From the NCBI GenBank assembly GCA_035545735.1, contig DASZXS010000064.1, forward strand, positions 92,550 through 156,549: DNA of 64,000 nt, written 5' to 3'. Source of the DNA: JAJYKC01 sp035545735. GTDB lineage: Bacteria > Acidobacteriota > Terriglobia > Bryobacterales > Bryobacteraceae. The position numbers were made by a program, and so were the translations under genes. Shown here one piece after another: positions 1 through 9,757 of the stretch; the first letter of the stretch is position 1; the number at the start of each line of letters is the position of its first letter. Below the pieces are notes generated by a model. It did no database searches. It had not been told where the DNA came from and saw only the letters and a list, made by a program, of their open reading frames with translations.

Positions 1-1889
1 TGGAAATTTCCGAGCATCAAGTTCGCCAGCCCGTTGCCGGTATCGTCCGGCATCGAAGCCGTAGGACTGAAATTGATGCTACCCTCCAGGCCCCAATTTC
101 CGGTTTGCGTCTTGAAGTCCCGGTTGTAGTACATGCCGAATTTGAAGCTGTGCGAGCCGTGCACCCAGGAGACGTTTTCGGTGAGCGCATAGTCCTTGCC
201 GGTGTTGTGCCAGCCAGGGTCGCCGAGCGAGAAACCGAACCCGGCGTTGGTGGTCACGTCCTGGACCGAATTGGTGATGTTGGTTTGCGGATAGAGTTGG
301 GTCCAGTTTGCGCCGAGCGTATCGCGGTTGAGTGGATTCTCGCCGACGATCGACAGGGACTGCGACTGGTGGTTGTAAGAGAGGATCGTTTCCGAGGCCA
401 GCGCCGGCGTGAACGTTGTCACCAGATTCCAGGACCAGGAACTGCCCGGCTTGGGCCGCACCTGCGGTTGGATCGGGAAGGGCTCGCCGGTCCAGATTCC
501 GTTTTGAATCGTTTCCTTCTGATAATCGTTCACCCAGCGGAAGAAGGTGTTCACCTTACTCCCGGCGGCATAGTCGATACGGAGCAGATCCTGGTTCTTC
601 AACAGATTGTCCGGGTTGTTGTAATAATACCGGGCGTAACCCGGATTGGGCGCCGCCGGAAGGCTGGTGTAACCCGGAATTCCCGTGTAAATCTTGAGGA
701 GGTTGGCGCTCAAAGGCTGCCACATCGATTGAGGAACGACATTGTTCGGGAAGGGCGTTCCACCGGTGATATTGCCTGCCCCGTCGCGCGTGATGCTGCC
801 GGGTTGGAAAACCGTACCGTTCTTAAACTGCGGGGCGTACTGCATGTTGGTGTCAAGCAACCAGGGACGGAAGTCGCCGCCCAGGATCGTCGCGTCCGGC
901 ACGTCCGCATAAGAGCTCGATGGAAGGTTCCGGCGCGTCATCTCGCGGTTATAGAAGAAGAACATTCGCTTGTTCGACTTGGTAGAAACCTTCGGCACCG
1001 GCACCCAGCCCGAGAAATTGCCGCCGAACTGGTTGTAACGGAGCTGGGGCTGCAGTGTGTTGCACAATACGCACTTGGCGTCGAAAGCATTGTTGCGGAG
1101 ATACTCGTATGCCGTGCCGTGGAACTGGCTGCTGCCCGACTTAGTTTGCACGGCGATCACCATGCCGGAGTTGCGGCCGTATTCGGCGTTAAAGCCGCTC
1201 TGCAGCACTCGAAATTCAGCGATAGTGTCGATACTCGCTTGCGTATATTGCGACTGGTTATCGCCCACGTCGATATTCGGCGAGCCATCCAGGTAGAAAT
1301 TGTTCTGCGAGCCGCGGCCCCCCAGCGAATGGAATTGCGAAACATCGTTGAAATTCACGTTGAAATCGCTTTGGGCGGCGCTGGTCATTCCCGGAATTGT
1401 GCTCATCAACGATGTGAAATTCCGGCCGTTCATCGGCAACTGGGACATTTGCACCTTGTCTACCAGAAACGCCTTGTCCATCGTGTTCGTCGTAATCAGC
1501 GGCGTGGCATCGGCGGTCACCGCCATGACGTCGGCCACGGCTCCCACTTCGAGGCTTATCTTTCCGACGTCCAGCTTGGAGTTGACGTCCAGCGTGACGC
1601 TGACCTCGGCTTTCTTGAATCCTTCCTTTTCGACACGGATGAGATAGCTTCCAGGCTGAATGGAAATGGCCTGGAACCGGCCTAGCTCGTCTGTCGTGGT
1701 CGTGCGGGTGAGGCCGCCTTTGGCCGCGTCTAGAATTTGAATCGCCGCTCCCGGAACCACTGCTCCGCTCGCGTCCACGACTGTACCGCTAATATTTTGC
1801 GACTGCGCGACCAGCGGCCGCGGGAGCAGCAGCGCGAAAAACAGCGCGGCCGCACCGAATACGGATTTCCAAAATGTTGTTGAATTCAC
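1..1889 (-). CDS. Oar-like TonB-dependent outer-membrane receptor, N-terminal part (cut by window start)
   Basis: The reading frame is open from a GTG at 1889 to the window edge, so about 629 N-terminal residues are visible and the C-terminal barrel is missing. The GTG is preceded by a GAGGGG ribosome site. The order is a signal peptide ending near VAQSQ, a carboxypeptidase-regulatory-like beta-sandwich (GTVVDASGAVVPGA), a plug region with ELPMNGRNF-type and YNAEYGRNSG-type motifs, then aromatic-rich barrel strands. This layout is characteristic of the Oar/Cna-B-type receptors that are abundant in Acidobacteria. It should sit in the outer membrane and import a large ligand, perhaps an oligosaccharide; the substrate cannot be read from sequence. 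A good promoter lies about 120 bases upstream. Confidence 0.9.
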   Translation of the reverse strand, partial: MNSTTFWKSVFGAAALFFALLLPRPLVAQSQNISGTVVDASGAVVPGAAIQILDAAKGGLTRTTTTDELGRFQAISIQPGSYLIRVEKEGFKKAEVSVTLDVNSKLDVGKISLEVGAVADVMAVTADATPLITTNTMDKAFLVDKVQMSQLPMNGRNFTSLMSTIPGMTSAAQSDFNVNFNDVSQFHSLGGRGSQNNFYLDGSPNIDVGDNQSQYTQASIDTIAEFRVLQSGFNAEYGRNSGMVIAVQTKSGSSQFHGTAYEYLRNNAFDAKCVLCNTLQPQLRYNQFGGNFSGWVPVPKVSTKSNKRMFFFYNREMTRRNLPSSSYADVPDATILGGDFRPWLLDTNMQYAPQFKNGTVFQPGSITRDGAGNITGGTPFPNNVVPQSMWQPLSANLLKIYTGIPGYTSLPAAPNPGYARYYYNNPDNLLKNQDLLRIDYAAGSKVNTFFRWVNDYQKETIQNGIWTGEPFPIQPQVRPKPGSSWSWNLVTTFTPALASETILSYNHQSQSLSIVGENPLNRDTLGANWTQLYPQTNITNSVQDVTTNAGFGFSLGDPGWHNTGKDYALTENVSWVHGSHSFKFGMYYNRDFKTQTGNWGLEGSINFSPTASMPDDTGNGLANLMLGNF

Positions 1890-2007
1890 AGACCCCTCGT
1901 TTCCCCAGAATGACTTTCTCGTTTTATCTCAACAATGTTTGGCCGCCAGACCTCTCCTGGCAGCTAAATGTGTGATCGTTCTACCGACTAATACTCGTTT
2001 TCACGCG

Positions 2008-2035
2008 ATTATACTACCTGGGTGAAGGAAAGCAA
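2008..2035 (-). promoter_or_regulatory. Sigma70-type promoter for the first receptor gene
   Basis: On the minus strand, TTGCTT (2030-2035) and a perfect TATAAT (2008-2013) are separated by 16 bases. This leaves a leader of about 110 bases before the GTG at 1889, which contains a small GCCAG/CTGGC hairpin at 1945-1961. It is the clearest consensus -10 element in this intergenic gap. Confidence 0.6.
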
Positions 2036-2117
2036 GGCCAAATATTGCGGCTGCGAATTTTCCATGTTTTTGGGTCTGAAGCCGCAGTGAGCAGTGAACG
2101 GCTCAACCAGGGGGCGA

Positions 2118-3224
2118 TCACCGGATGCCCGGAATCTCGACCTCTTTGAGGCCCTTCGCCTTCAATTCCCGCACCCGGCGGAATGCCTCGCGGGCCTCGG
2201 CTTGCCGCCCGTCGCTCTGCAGCGCCCGGCCCAGTTGATAGTAGGCCGACGCCTCGTCCGGGTTCAACTCCACGGCTTTCCGAAGCAGCGCGACCGCTTG
2301 GGCGGGCTTGCCCAAGCGCAGTTTCGCTTTTCCCAAGTAGAACAGAACGGACCAGGTATCGGGCTGCTGGCGCTGCGCTTTCTCCAGATAGGGAAGCCCT
2401 TCGGCATCGCGGGTCTGCTGCACGAGCAGACTCCCGAGAAAGTAGTTTGCCTCCTCATCGGCGGGATTCTCACTGAGTGCGGATTTCAATTCCCGGATCG
2501 CATCGTCCACCCGGCGCTGGCTAATGTAGAGCTTGCCCAATGCAAGATCGAGATTCTGAAACTTGGGATCGAGACGCTGGACCTCCAGATAGCTTTCTTC
2601 GGCGCAATCGAACAAAGCCGCCTCATAGCACGCCTTTCCGAATAGAAATTGCGTTTGCGCCCGCCCGGCCACTTCGAACATCTGGCTGAAAACAGTCTTC
2701 GCCGTTGCCGAATCGTGATTCTTGAGGTAGGCAAATCCCAGGAGAAACAGAATCTGTTCATCTCGCGGAGTCTCGCTGCGCATGCTTTCCAAATCCCGGA
2801 TTGCGAGGTCCGTCTGCCCGGTATACAGACGGCAGAGGGAGACCAGTTGCCGCGCCTGGCGGTTTTGCGGATCGAGCGCCACGACGCGCTCAAAAAGCGG
2901 AAGAGCCCGCTGGTGAAGTTCCTGCTTTAGGTAAACCAGGCCGAAGTTCAGCAGGATCGCCCGATCGTCCGGGCTGATCTTCAATGCCCGCCGGTAGACC
3001 GCCACCGCCTTATCGGCGCGGCCGGTCCGCGAGTAAACAATGCCCAGATTGCCGAGGGCTCCGACGTGCCCCGGTTGCTCGCGAAGCACCGACTCAAATC
3101 CGCGTTCGGCGGCGGGATAGTCTTTGTCAACCAGCGCCTGAACGGCCCGGTCAAAAACCGCCTTCGCAGGGTCCGCCGCGCAAAGGAGAGCGGCGCAAAT
3201 ACACAGGCACGCGGCAAGCTTCAT
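2118..3224 (-). CDS. Secreted tetratricopeptide-repeat protein
   Basis: This 368-residue protein starts at the ATG at 3224; an in-frame TTG three codons upstream is possible but less likely. A signal peptide (MKLAACLCICAALLCAA) is followed by about nine TPR units from residue 20 to the end, seen as repeating A-x-x-x-x-x-A-L pairs such as PDDRAILLNFGLVYLK and NPDEASAYYQLGRAL. TPR arrays are protein-binding scaffolds, and no catalytic domain is present. It is the last gene of a three-gene minus-strand operon, 28 bases after the glycosidase-like gene. It may scaffold envelope or periplasmic partners. The partner is unknown. Confidence 0.85.
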   Translation of the reverse strand: MKLAACLCICAALLCAADPAKAVFDRAVQALVDKDYPAAERGFESVLREQPGHVGALGNLGIVYSRTGRADKAVAVYRRALKISPDDRAILLNFGLVYLKQELHQRALPLFERVVALDPQNRQARQLVSLCRLYTGQTDLAIRDLESMRSETPRDEQILFLLGFAYLKNHDSATAKTVFSQMFEVAGRAQTQFLFGKACYEAALFDCAEESYLEVQRLDPKFQNLDLALGKLYISQRRVDDAIRELKSALSENPADEEANYFLGSLLVQQTRDAEGLPYLEKAQRQQPDTWSVLFYLGKAKLRLGKPAQAVALLRKAVELNPDEASAYYQLGRALQSDGRQAEAREAFRRVRELKAKGLKEVEIPGIR

Positions 3225-3252
3225 CAAACGCAATTCTATCCGGAGAATTCTC

Positions 3253-4482
3253 CTATTCCACCCGAAACAGAATTCCCGCGCCGGGGGCCAGCCAGTCCAT
3301 CTCGCGTCCGAACGGCTCTTCCTTCCCCGAATAAGGAGAGATGCGAATCAGCTTGTGTCCTTCCTGCTTCAGGTGAATTTTGAATTGAAACGAATTATTC
3401 AAGTCCTTGTTCACAATCAGAAAGTAAGGCCGGCCGCCATTGTCTTCGAATTCGCCGATCAGGAAGCGGCCGGCGGCGGGCGGGCGAACAAATCTCTGGG
3501 TCATTTCCACCGACGCAATCAGTTTGCTTGCGCTCAACGGCTCCGCCTGCTCGGGGACGTCCGGGTAGTGATAAACGCCGGTGCTTCGCAAATGAATCAG
3601 CGTGGGCGCGAGCGCGTTGATCTGATTGTTGATCAGGCGGACCATATCCCAGGTGGCGGTGCGATTGCCGAATTGGTCCACCGCGGCCTTCCGGTAGTTG
3701 CCGACGTTCGGAGCGAAATACGTGAAGTACTGGATGCCCCGTCCTCCGTAGGCGAGCGTGGAATAGACCTGCAGCGCGAAGGTGGCGTCGCTCGGCTCCA
3801 TGTAGTTGAAATGAGAGTTCGAAAGGATGCAATGCCAGAAAGGGGTCTTCGTTTCCAGCCCCAGGCGGCGCACGATTTCAAGATTCGTGTAGTAGGAGTC
3901 GAGCATCTCGCCTCCCACCAGGGAATAGTCGTCGTAGGTGAGAAACGGCTGCCCTACGGTGTCCACCAGCATACGCACATAAGTCTCGTAGTTCGGCACG
4001 CCGAGCCGTTTGGGGGAGACGCGGGCCGGGAAGAGATTCACGTAGGGCCATTGGTCCGGCATCGATTCACGCAGGAGTTTCGACAGGACGCCCAGTCCCG
4101 GCATGCTCGGCGCGTCCGGTTCGTCCCGGAGATAGACGCCAGTGGCGGCCGGGTTTCCCGCGATTTGCTTCTTGAGTTCCGCGAACCGCGCGCGCAGTTC
4201 GTTCTCCGGCGGAAGATGAAGCAAATCCACTCCCCCGACCGGCGGGAAGCTCACAAAGCAACTTAGTCCCGCTGCGCGCACTTTCTCGAGATCGGCCGGT
4301 TTGCAGAAGCCCGATATGTTGAATCCCGCTTCGCGCATCCATTGCAACTGTTGCGCGTCCGAGGGAGAGTCGCCCCAGGCCATCACCGCAAAGTCTTTTG
4401 GCGCCGGTGGCGCGGGCTGATGAAAATCCTGGCCCGCCACGCCAAGGGCCGCTATCCAGGCTGTGAATACGATTCTGTTCAT
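3253..4482 (-). CDS. Secreted glycoside-hydrolase-like (TIM-barrel) protein
   Basis: The start is the ATG at 4482 because it overlaps the upstream stop as ATGA and opens a signal peptide (MNRIVFTAWIAALGVAGQ); a longer reading from 4536 would run back into the previous gene. The 409-residue protein has the texture of a clan-A type barrel: an early MAWGDSPSD strand, GVYLRDEPDAPSMPG (possible acidic catalytic end of a strand), FLTYDDYSLVGGE, GRGIQYFTYFAP, and a C-terminal beta domain ending LAPGAGILFRVE. It resembles beta-galactosidase/GH42-like proteins, but I cannot assign a family. Translational coupling to the beta-helix gene suggests both act on the same extracellular polysaccharide. Confidence 0.65.
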   Translation of the reverse strand: MNRIVFTAWIAALGVAGQDFHQPAPPAPKDFAVMAWGDSPSDAQQLQWMREAGFNISGFCKPADLEKVRAAGLSCFVSFPPVGGVDLLHLPPENELRARFAELKKQIAGNPAATGVYLRDEPDAPSMPGLGVLSKLLRESMPDQWPYVNLFPARVSPKRLGVPNYETYVRMLVDTVGQPFLTYDDYSLVGGEMLDSYYTNLEIVRRLGLETKTPFWHCILSNSHFNYMEPSDATFALQVYSTLAYGGRGIQYFTYFAPNVGNYRKAAVDQFGNRTATWDMVRLINNQINALAPTLIHLRSTGVYHYPDVPEQAEPLSASKLIASVEMTQRFVRPPAAGRFLIGEFEDNGGRPYFLIVNKDLNNSFQFKIHLKQEGHKLIRISPYSGKEEPFGREMDWLAPGAGILFRVE

Positions 4483-5981
4483 CGTCCAAGTCTCACTGGC
4501 TTTCCAAACTGTCGCTCGAAAGTGTGCATCATCCATGCGCGGTGGCGCCTAAGGAACGCGTCAAACCCTACGGGGTGAGCGGGGTCAAACCCAGGCTCCC
4601 GCCAATCGGCGGCGCGGAGGGGAACCGGCTTGCCGTGTGTTCCATGGGCATCCGGCGGCGGATCGATTTGACGTCCTACATAGTGATTGCCGTCGAACAC
4701 AATATTCTTGGCCGGTCCCCACCCGGGCGCGATCTCAAAGGTTCCGTCCGCGTTTCGCTTCGTCTCGTGGCCGTAGCGCCCCGTGCCGTCCATGTAGAAC
4801 GTATTTCCGCGGAACTCGGCGCCATCGGCCCAGCCATTCCAACTCGAAACGAGCAGAACCCGTACATCCAGCCCCTTGCCGGAGTAGACGAAATTATCAT
4901 GGACCGACGTCCGCTCGCCGCCGCTCAGGTGGAAGATCCGTGTCCGGTCGTTGCGGCTGATGTTGTACCGTATCTCCGTTCCGATGTTGCCGATATTCTC
5001 CGCCGGGTTGCGGTCGCCCGGCGTGCAGATGAGCAGGAAGCCTCCCTCGTTGTCGTGGCTGTAGTTGTATTGGAACAGCGTATTGCGCGAGTTATAGTCG
5101 GAGTCGAAACCCTCGCCATCGCGCGTCGTGTGGGTATAGGCGGCTTCGTTGAGTTGAAACAGGGAGTTATCCGCGCTCCACGGCCAGATGCCCGCATTGT
5201 AGCTGCCGGCGCGCCGGTTGCAGTGCAGCGCGACGTTGTGCTCCACCAACACTCCGTCGGTGACCCAGGGCACGATTCCGTCGCCTCCGATATCGTTCAC
5301 GAAGTTGTCGCGAATCACCACGTGCAAACTGGGAAACCAGCGGGTCCGCGGCCAGTGATAGCTTTGCGCCGCGATCCCCGAGCGGTCGACCTTCCAGACG
5401 ATGTTTCGCTCAATGAGCAGGCCGTCGAACCGGCTGGGCGTTTTATCGCCGTTGGTGCGAAATATGATGCCGCCGTTATCCTTGGCGTTATCCCCGTCGC
5501 CGTTCGAGCCGTTTACATCGTGAACGTACAGGCCCGAGACCACAATGTGCTTCCCCGTGCCAAAGTTATCGAGAAAGATGTGGACTCCCCGGCGGTTCGC
5601 GGGGCGCTCGCCCCGATTGGTGACTTCGAGATTCCGGACTTCAATAAACTGTACATTGTAAAGACGGACGGCGTCCTCGAAACTGCCTTCCGCATCAATC
5701 CGGGGCAGGGGACCCTTGCCGTAGCGGTCGATGATGACCGGCGCGCCCGCGGCGCCCGAGCCCCTGGGAACCAGGTGTCCCGTCCATCTGCCGCCGCTCT
5801 TGAGTAGAACCCGGTCACCGGGCTTTAGGATCGTCGCGTTCACCTTCGCGAGTGTTTTCCAGGCAGAGGCAGGAGCGCTGCCGGCATGCAGATCGTTGCC
5901 GGACACCGAATCCACGTAGAATGTACCGGCCGCGGCGACGCTTGCGGAGATGCAAAAAAGGATCGAAGCCCACAGCCGCAT
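4479..5981 (-). CDS. Secreted right-handed parallel beta-helix protein
   Basis: This 500-residue protein has a signal peptide (first ~18 residues) followed by a FYVDSVSGNDLHAGSA motif, the usual entry to pectate-lyase-like parallel beta-helix proteins (DUF1565/Beta_helix families). Rungs continue to about residue 430, with many N-x-I/V turns (VIRDNFVNDI, LIERNIVW, EIRYNISRND). Such proteins are polysaccharide lyases or hydrolases; catalytic residues cannot be picked out safely here. It is the first gene of an operon with a glycosidase-like and a TPR protein. It is divergent from the receptor gene at 6184. Confidence 0.8.
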   Translation of the reverse strand: MRLWASILFCISASVAAAGTFYVDSVSGNDLHAGSAPASAWKTLAKVNATILKPGDRVLLKSGGRWTGHLVPRGSGAAGAPVIIDRYGKGPLPRIDAEGSFEDAVRLYNVQFIEVRNLEVTNRGERPANRRGVHIFLDNFGTGKHIVVSGLYVHDVNGSNGDGDNAKDNGGIIFRTNGDKTPSRFDGLLIERNIVWKVDRSGIAAQSYHWPRTRWFPSLHVVIRDNFVNDIGGDGIVPWVTDGVLVEHNVALHCNRRAGSYNAGIWPWSADNSLFQLNEAAYTHTTRDGEGFDSDYNSRNTLFQYNYSHDNEGGFLLICTPGDRNPAENIGNIGTEIRYNISRNDRTRIFHLSGGERTSVHDNFVYSGKGLDVRVLLVSSWNGWADGAEFRGNTFYMDGTGRYGHETKRNADGTFEIAPGWGPAKNIVFDGNHYVGRQIDPPPDAHGTHGKPVPLRAADWREPGFDPAHPVGFDAFLRRHRAWMMHTFERQFGKPVRLGR

Positions 5982-6085
5982 CGGTGGCTATGCTATCACC
6001 AATCCGAACGGGCAGGTAACGTAAGGAGAGACTCGAAATAAATAGTTAGTTTCATTTCGGAATCCTTCGTTCGCAGTTTTTTTGC

Positions 6086-6115
6086 TTGACAATCGCCTCA
6101 ATTTGGTTTTCTATT
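6086..6115 (+). promoter_or_regulatory. Candidate promoter of the 6184 receptor gene
   Basis: A perfect TTGACA (6086-6091) is followed after 18 bases by TCTATT (6110-6115, 4 of 6 consensus). It lies about 70 bases before the ATG at 6184, in the gap between divergent genes. The -35 is strong and the -10 is weak. Confidence 0.45.
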
Positions 6116-6152
6116 GTAACCAACACGCCTCCGCAGGTCGGGGGAACGCAGT

Positions 6153-6170
6153 GGTCAACGTAGGTCAACG
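6153..6170 (+). repeat. Tandem direct repeat GGTCAACG, one helical turn apart
   Basis: GGTCAACG occurs at 6153-6160 and again at 6163-6170, exactly 10 bases apart, between the candidate promoter and the ATG of the receptor gene. The spacing would put both copies on the same DNA face, as expected for a regulator half-site pair. It could also be chance. Confidence 0.4.
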
Positions 6171-6183
6171 GGGGGTTAGGCAT

Positions 6184-9100
6184 ATGTCCTGGATCAAGTG
6201 TCCGCCAGCGGTCCTGGCTTTTGTGTTTCTTTCTGGTTCTCTGTGGGCGCAGGGCCCGGTAGGAACGCTGAACGGCACGGTCACCGATCCGGCCGGAGCG
6301 GTCGTTCCGGGCGCGACGATTGTCGCAACGAACAACGCCACGGGAGTGAAATCGACAACCACTTCCACCAGTTCGGGCGACTACACTCTTCCCTACCTCC
6401 CGGCGGGCACTTATACGATTCGAGTGACTGCCCCGGGTTTCTCGGTCGGAACGGCCGAAAACGTGATTCTGCGTGTCGCCCAGACGATGACGATCGGGAT
6501 CAAATTGCAGGTCGGCGCGATCAATCAGCAAGTGGTTGTGAGCGACAAGCCCGAGCTTCTGGAGTCCGACTCCGCGGAAATCGGACAGTACATTACGCAA
6601 GAAGAATACAAGAACTGGCCGATTCTGGTAAACGACGGACAGCGTCAATTGCAGGACTTCATTTTTAACAGCCTGCCTGGCACCAGCGGCAACACCTTTC
6701 AAGGCTCCATCAACGGCGGGCAGCAGTATTCCCACGAGATTCTGATTGACGGCATTCCGGTGGGCCGGTCGGATCTTTCCGGGGGAAACAACGACGAGTT
6801 CAGTCCCTCGGCGGAAGCGGTCGGCGAATTCAAACTTCAAACTGGAGCAATCTCGGCTCAGTACAACGGCGGCCAGACCGCAGTGGCGAATTTCACCATC
6901 AAATCCGGCACCAATACGCTGCACGGGTCCGGATTTTACTACCTGGGGAACGAAGACTTTAATTCCGTCCCGGTCCAAAACAAGACTTTTGGCGGCACTA
7001 ATCCTCAAAACCGGCTGAACAACTTTGGATATTCCATCGGCGGACCGGTGATCATTCCCAAGGTGTATAACGGCCGTAACCGTACGTTCTTTTTCACCAA
7101 CCTGGAGCACACCAAGACAACCTCGCTGCCCTACAACGGATTCGTCACTCTGCCGACTCCGGCTTTTAAGAACGGCGACTTCTCCCAGCTATTCAATCCC
7201 GCGGCCACGGGAAATCCGGCCTCTGGAACGTCGGTAGGCTCCGACGCTCTGGGCCGCCCGATCATTTTCGGGCAAATTTACGATCCGCGAACAACGCAGA
7301 CGCTCGCCGACGGGACCGTCATACGGAATCCGTTCCCGGGAAATATCATTCCACAGTCGGATTGGGATCCGGTGGCCAAGAATATCGTGCAGGGAGTTGG
7401 GATTCAGAACCCTCTGCTGAACACGCTGATCAACAATCAGCCGAAAGTTGGCACTTGCTGCCCGTTCTTCGATCTCCATACCTATGGTTTTAAAGTCGAC
7501 CATAACATCAACGATAGAAACCACCTTTCCGCTTACTACAACCAGAGCTACCGGAACCGCTTCAACAATAGCTGCGGCGGCGGCGCCAAAGGCCCCTATC
7601 TGCCCGCGCCGGGCACGGGATCGAGTTGTTGGAAATCGCAAATCACTCCGGGAAACATGGGCCGCGTGTCTCTTACGACGACGATTACGACATCGCTTAT
7701 CAATCGTATCGCCGGCGGCATCAACCGGTTCGTGAACGAAAACGGAGTTCCGCCTACAGCCGCGAGCGGAGGCTATAGCGCCGCGCTCGGATTGCAGAAC
7801 ATCAATTCCCCGTATTTTCCGGTCATCAAATTCTCCGGAACGAACTATCAGGGCGGTAACATCGACACGCTGGGATATGGCTCGGAAGACTATAGTCCCA
7901 ATGGAAGCTACATCTATCAGGACGACCTGACGTGGATTCACGGCAAGCACACTTTTCGTTTTGGATATGACTACCGCCGTTACGTTTACACGGACCGGAG
8001 CAACTCCAACGGCGGCGCTTTTAACTTCAATCCCGCACAAACCAACCTGCCCGGCTACAGCACGCAGACCGGCAACGCCTTCGCGAGCTTTCTTCTAGGC
8101 GCCGCCAACAGCGCAAGCCGCAACATCGCCGGCTATACCAGCGCCTTCCGCCAGGCGTCGCATGCCCTCTATGCGATGGACGATTGGAAACTCACCCCGC
8201 GCTTGACTGTGAACCTCGGCATGCGTTGGGAGATCATTCCGCCTCTCTACGAGACGACGAACCGAATGTCCGAAGTGTCGCTGAGCGTTCCCAATCCGGG
8301 AGCCGGTAATCGTCCGGGCGCTTTGATTTTTGGCGGTCCGTTTAACGACACCTACTGGGGAGAACTGGGGCCGCGCATTGGGATCGCCTACCGTCTGTCC
8401 GACAAGATCGTCGTGCGGGCCGGATACGCCATGACCAATACACCTCCGATCGCCAACAGCTTCGGCTATAGCTTCAGCACCGGATTCAGCGGAAGCATCA
8501 ACGTCCCGGCGCTCGCGTATCCGTTCAACCCGGCGATTTACATGAGCCAGCCTTTCCCCAATTTGAGCACCCCCATTCCGAATACGGACCCGTCCTCGGC
8601 CAATTTCACCCAGGCGTTTACCACGGCGCGGGATGCGAACCGCCCCGGTTACGTGCAGAATTATAACTTCACGATCCAATACGCCCTTCCGGCTGACACC
8701 GTGCTCGAAGTTGCCTACATTGGGAACAAGGGGACGCGCTTGTGGGGCGGCTCACCTGGCTCCGGCGGTTTCTCGGAATTGGATGGTCTCCCATCCAGCA
8801 TGCTCTCTATGGGGGATATTTTGAACGATCCGGTGAGTTCTCATCCCCAATACCTGCCCTATGCGGGCTTCCCGGACGGTAATACCGTCTCTCAGGCCAT
8901 GCTGCCGTATCCGCAATACTACGGCGTGGAAGAAACGTTCCCTTACAACACGAATTCAAACTACAATGCCTTGCAGGTAACCGTAACGCGCCACATGACC
9001 AAAGGGCTGGGTTTCCTTGCCGGCTACACCTGGTCCAAAGCCATCGGATATGTGGACGCCAATGGCGCCGCTTCCTACTATACGGTCGCGCAAGACTATT

Positions 9101-9720
9101 ACAATCGCGGTCTGGAGCGCTCGGTGGCGTCCTTCAATCTGCCGCAGTCTTTCAAGCTGACCTGGGTATACGCAACTCCCTTCGGGAAAGGGCAGCGTTG
9201 GGATCTCCACTGGGCGAATCCGGTTCTTGGCGGCTGGCAGCTCACGGCAATTCACAATTACTCCACCGGCTTCCCGGTTTCCGTGAGTCAATCGGGTCTG
9301 AATATCCCTCCGGGGTTTGCGTTCGGAATTCGACCGGATGTCGTTTCCGGTGAGCCGCTCACGGTGGGCAGTGCGTCGCAGAGGGTCGATGTGCAGTCGC
9401 CGACGCAATGGCTGAATCCCGCTGCGTTCGCGCCAAGTCCAAGAACGGACGCGGGCACGCCGCTCAGGGTGGGCACCGCGCCCAGATACCTTCCCACTTT
9501 GCGAGGGCCGGCGATCCTCAGTGAAACCTTTGGCATAGCGAAGAAATTCACTCTCCATAAAGAGGACCAATTCTTCGAAGTTGGCGCCAGCATGACCAAT
9601 CCGTTCAAGCGCACCACCGCGCAGATCAACGATTTGACGGTGGGCGACGCCGAATTTGGCACGCTGCTCCAGGGTGGGGGCGATCGCGTATTGCAACTTC
9701 ACGCGCGAATCGAGTTCTAA
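6184..9720 (+). CDS. Oar-like TonB-dependent outer-membrane receptor
   Basis: The ATG at 6184 is chosen because it opens a clean signal peptide (MSWIKCPPAVLAF, cut after LWAQ) and follows a G-rich ribosome site; the frame upstream is non-coding in character. The protein has 1178 residues. Residues 25-110 form a carboxypeptidase-regulatory-like domain (LNGTVTDPAGAVVPGATI). A plug follows with GGQQYSHEILIDGIPVGR. The remainder is a long beta-barrel with many Asn/Tyr/Phe-rich strands, ending in the HARIEF terminal strand with C-terminal Phe typical of outer-membrane barrels. The sulfatase-like lipoprotein gene begins 37 bases downstream, so import and processing of a common substrate is a reasonable inference. 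Confidence 0.92.
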   Translation: MSWIKCPPAVLAFVFLSGSLWAQGPVGTLNGTVTDPAGAVVPGATIVATNNATGVKSTTTSTSSGDYTLPYLPAGTYTIRVTAPGFSVGTAENVILRVAQTMTIGIKLQVGAINQQVVVSDKPELLESDSAEIGQYITQEEYKNWPILVNDGQRQLQDFIFNSLPGTSGNTFQGSINGGQQYSHEILIDGIPVGRSDLSGGNNDEFSPSAEAVGEFKLQTGAISAQYNGGQTAVANFTIKSGTNTLHGSGFYYLGNEDFNSVPVQNKTFGGTNPQNRLNNFGYSIGGPVIIPKVYNGRNRTFFFTNLEHTKTTSLPYNGFVTLPTPAFKNGDFSQLFNPAATGNPASGTSVGSDALGRPIIFGQIYDPRTTQTLADGTVIRNPFPGNIIPQSDWDPVAKNIVQGVGIQNPLLNTLINNQPKVGTCCPFFDLHTYGFKVDHNINDRNHLSAYYNQSYRNRFNNSCGGGAKGPYLPAPGTGSSCWKSQITPGNMGRVSLTTTITTSLINRIAGGINRFVNENGVPPTAASGGYSAALGLQNINSPYFPVIKFSGTNYQGGNIDTLGYGSEDYSPNGSYIYQDDLTWIHGKHTFRFGYDYRRYVYTDRSNSNGGAFNFNPAQTNLPGYSTQTGNAFASFLLGAANSASRNIAGYTSAFRQASHALYAMDDWKLTPRLTVNLGMRWEIIPPLYETTNRMSEVSLSVPNPGAGNRPGALIFGGPFNDTYWGELGPRIGIAYRLSDKIVVRAGYAMTNTPPIANSFGYSFSTGFSGSINVPALAYPFNPAIYMSQPFPNLSTPIPNTDPSSANFTQAFTTARDANRPGYVQNYNFTIQYALPADTVLEVAYIGNKGTRLWGGSPGSGGFSELDGLPSSMLSMGDILNDPVSSHPQYLPYAGFPDGNTVSQAMLPYPQYYGVEETFPYNTNSNYNALQVTVTRHMTKGLGFLAGYTWSKAIGYVDANGAASYYTVAQDYYNRGLERSVASFNLPQSFKLTWVYATPFGKGQRWDLHWANPVLGGWQLTAIHNYSTGFPVSVSQSGLNIPPGFAFGIRPDVVSGEPLTVGSASQRVDVQSPTQWLNPAAFAPSPRTDAGTPLRVGTAPRYLPTLRGPAILSETFGIAKKFTLHKEDQFFEVGASMTNPFKRTTAQINDLTVGDAEFGTLLQGGGDRVLQLHARIEF

Positions 9721-9757
9721 GGATCTCGCGGGCGGGTTCAACTTGGTAGAGTACGGA

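Noticed and set aside
105..1685. Long plus-strand open frame of 526 codons
   Set aside because: It is the antisense of the first receptor gene, which has a signal peptide, a ribosome site and family motifs. The plus-strand translation has no recognisable domain and is Arg/Val-rich, as antisense frames in GC-rich DNA usually are.
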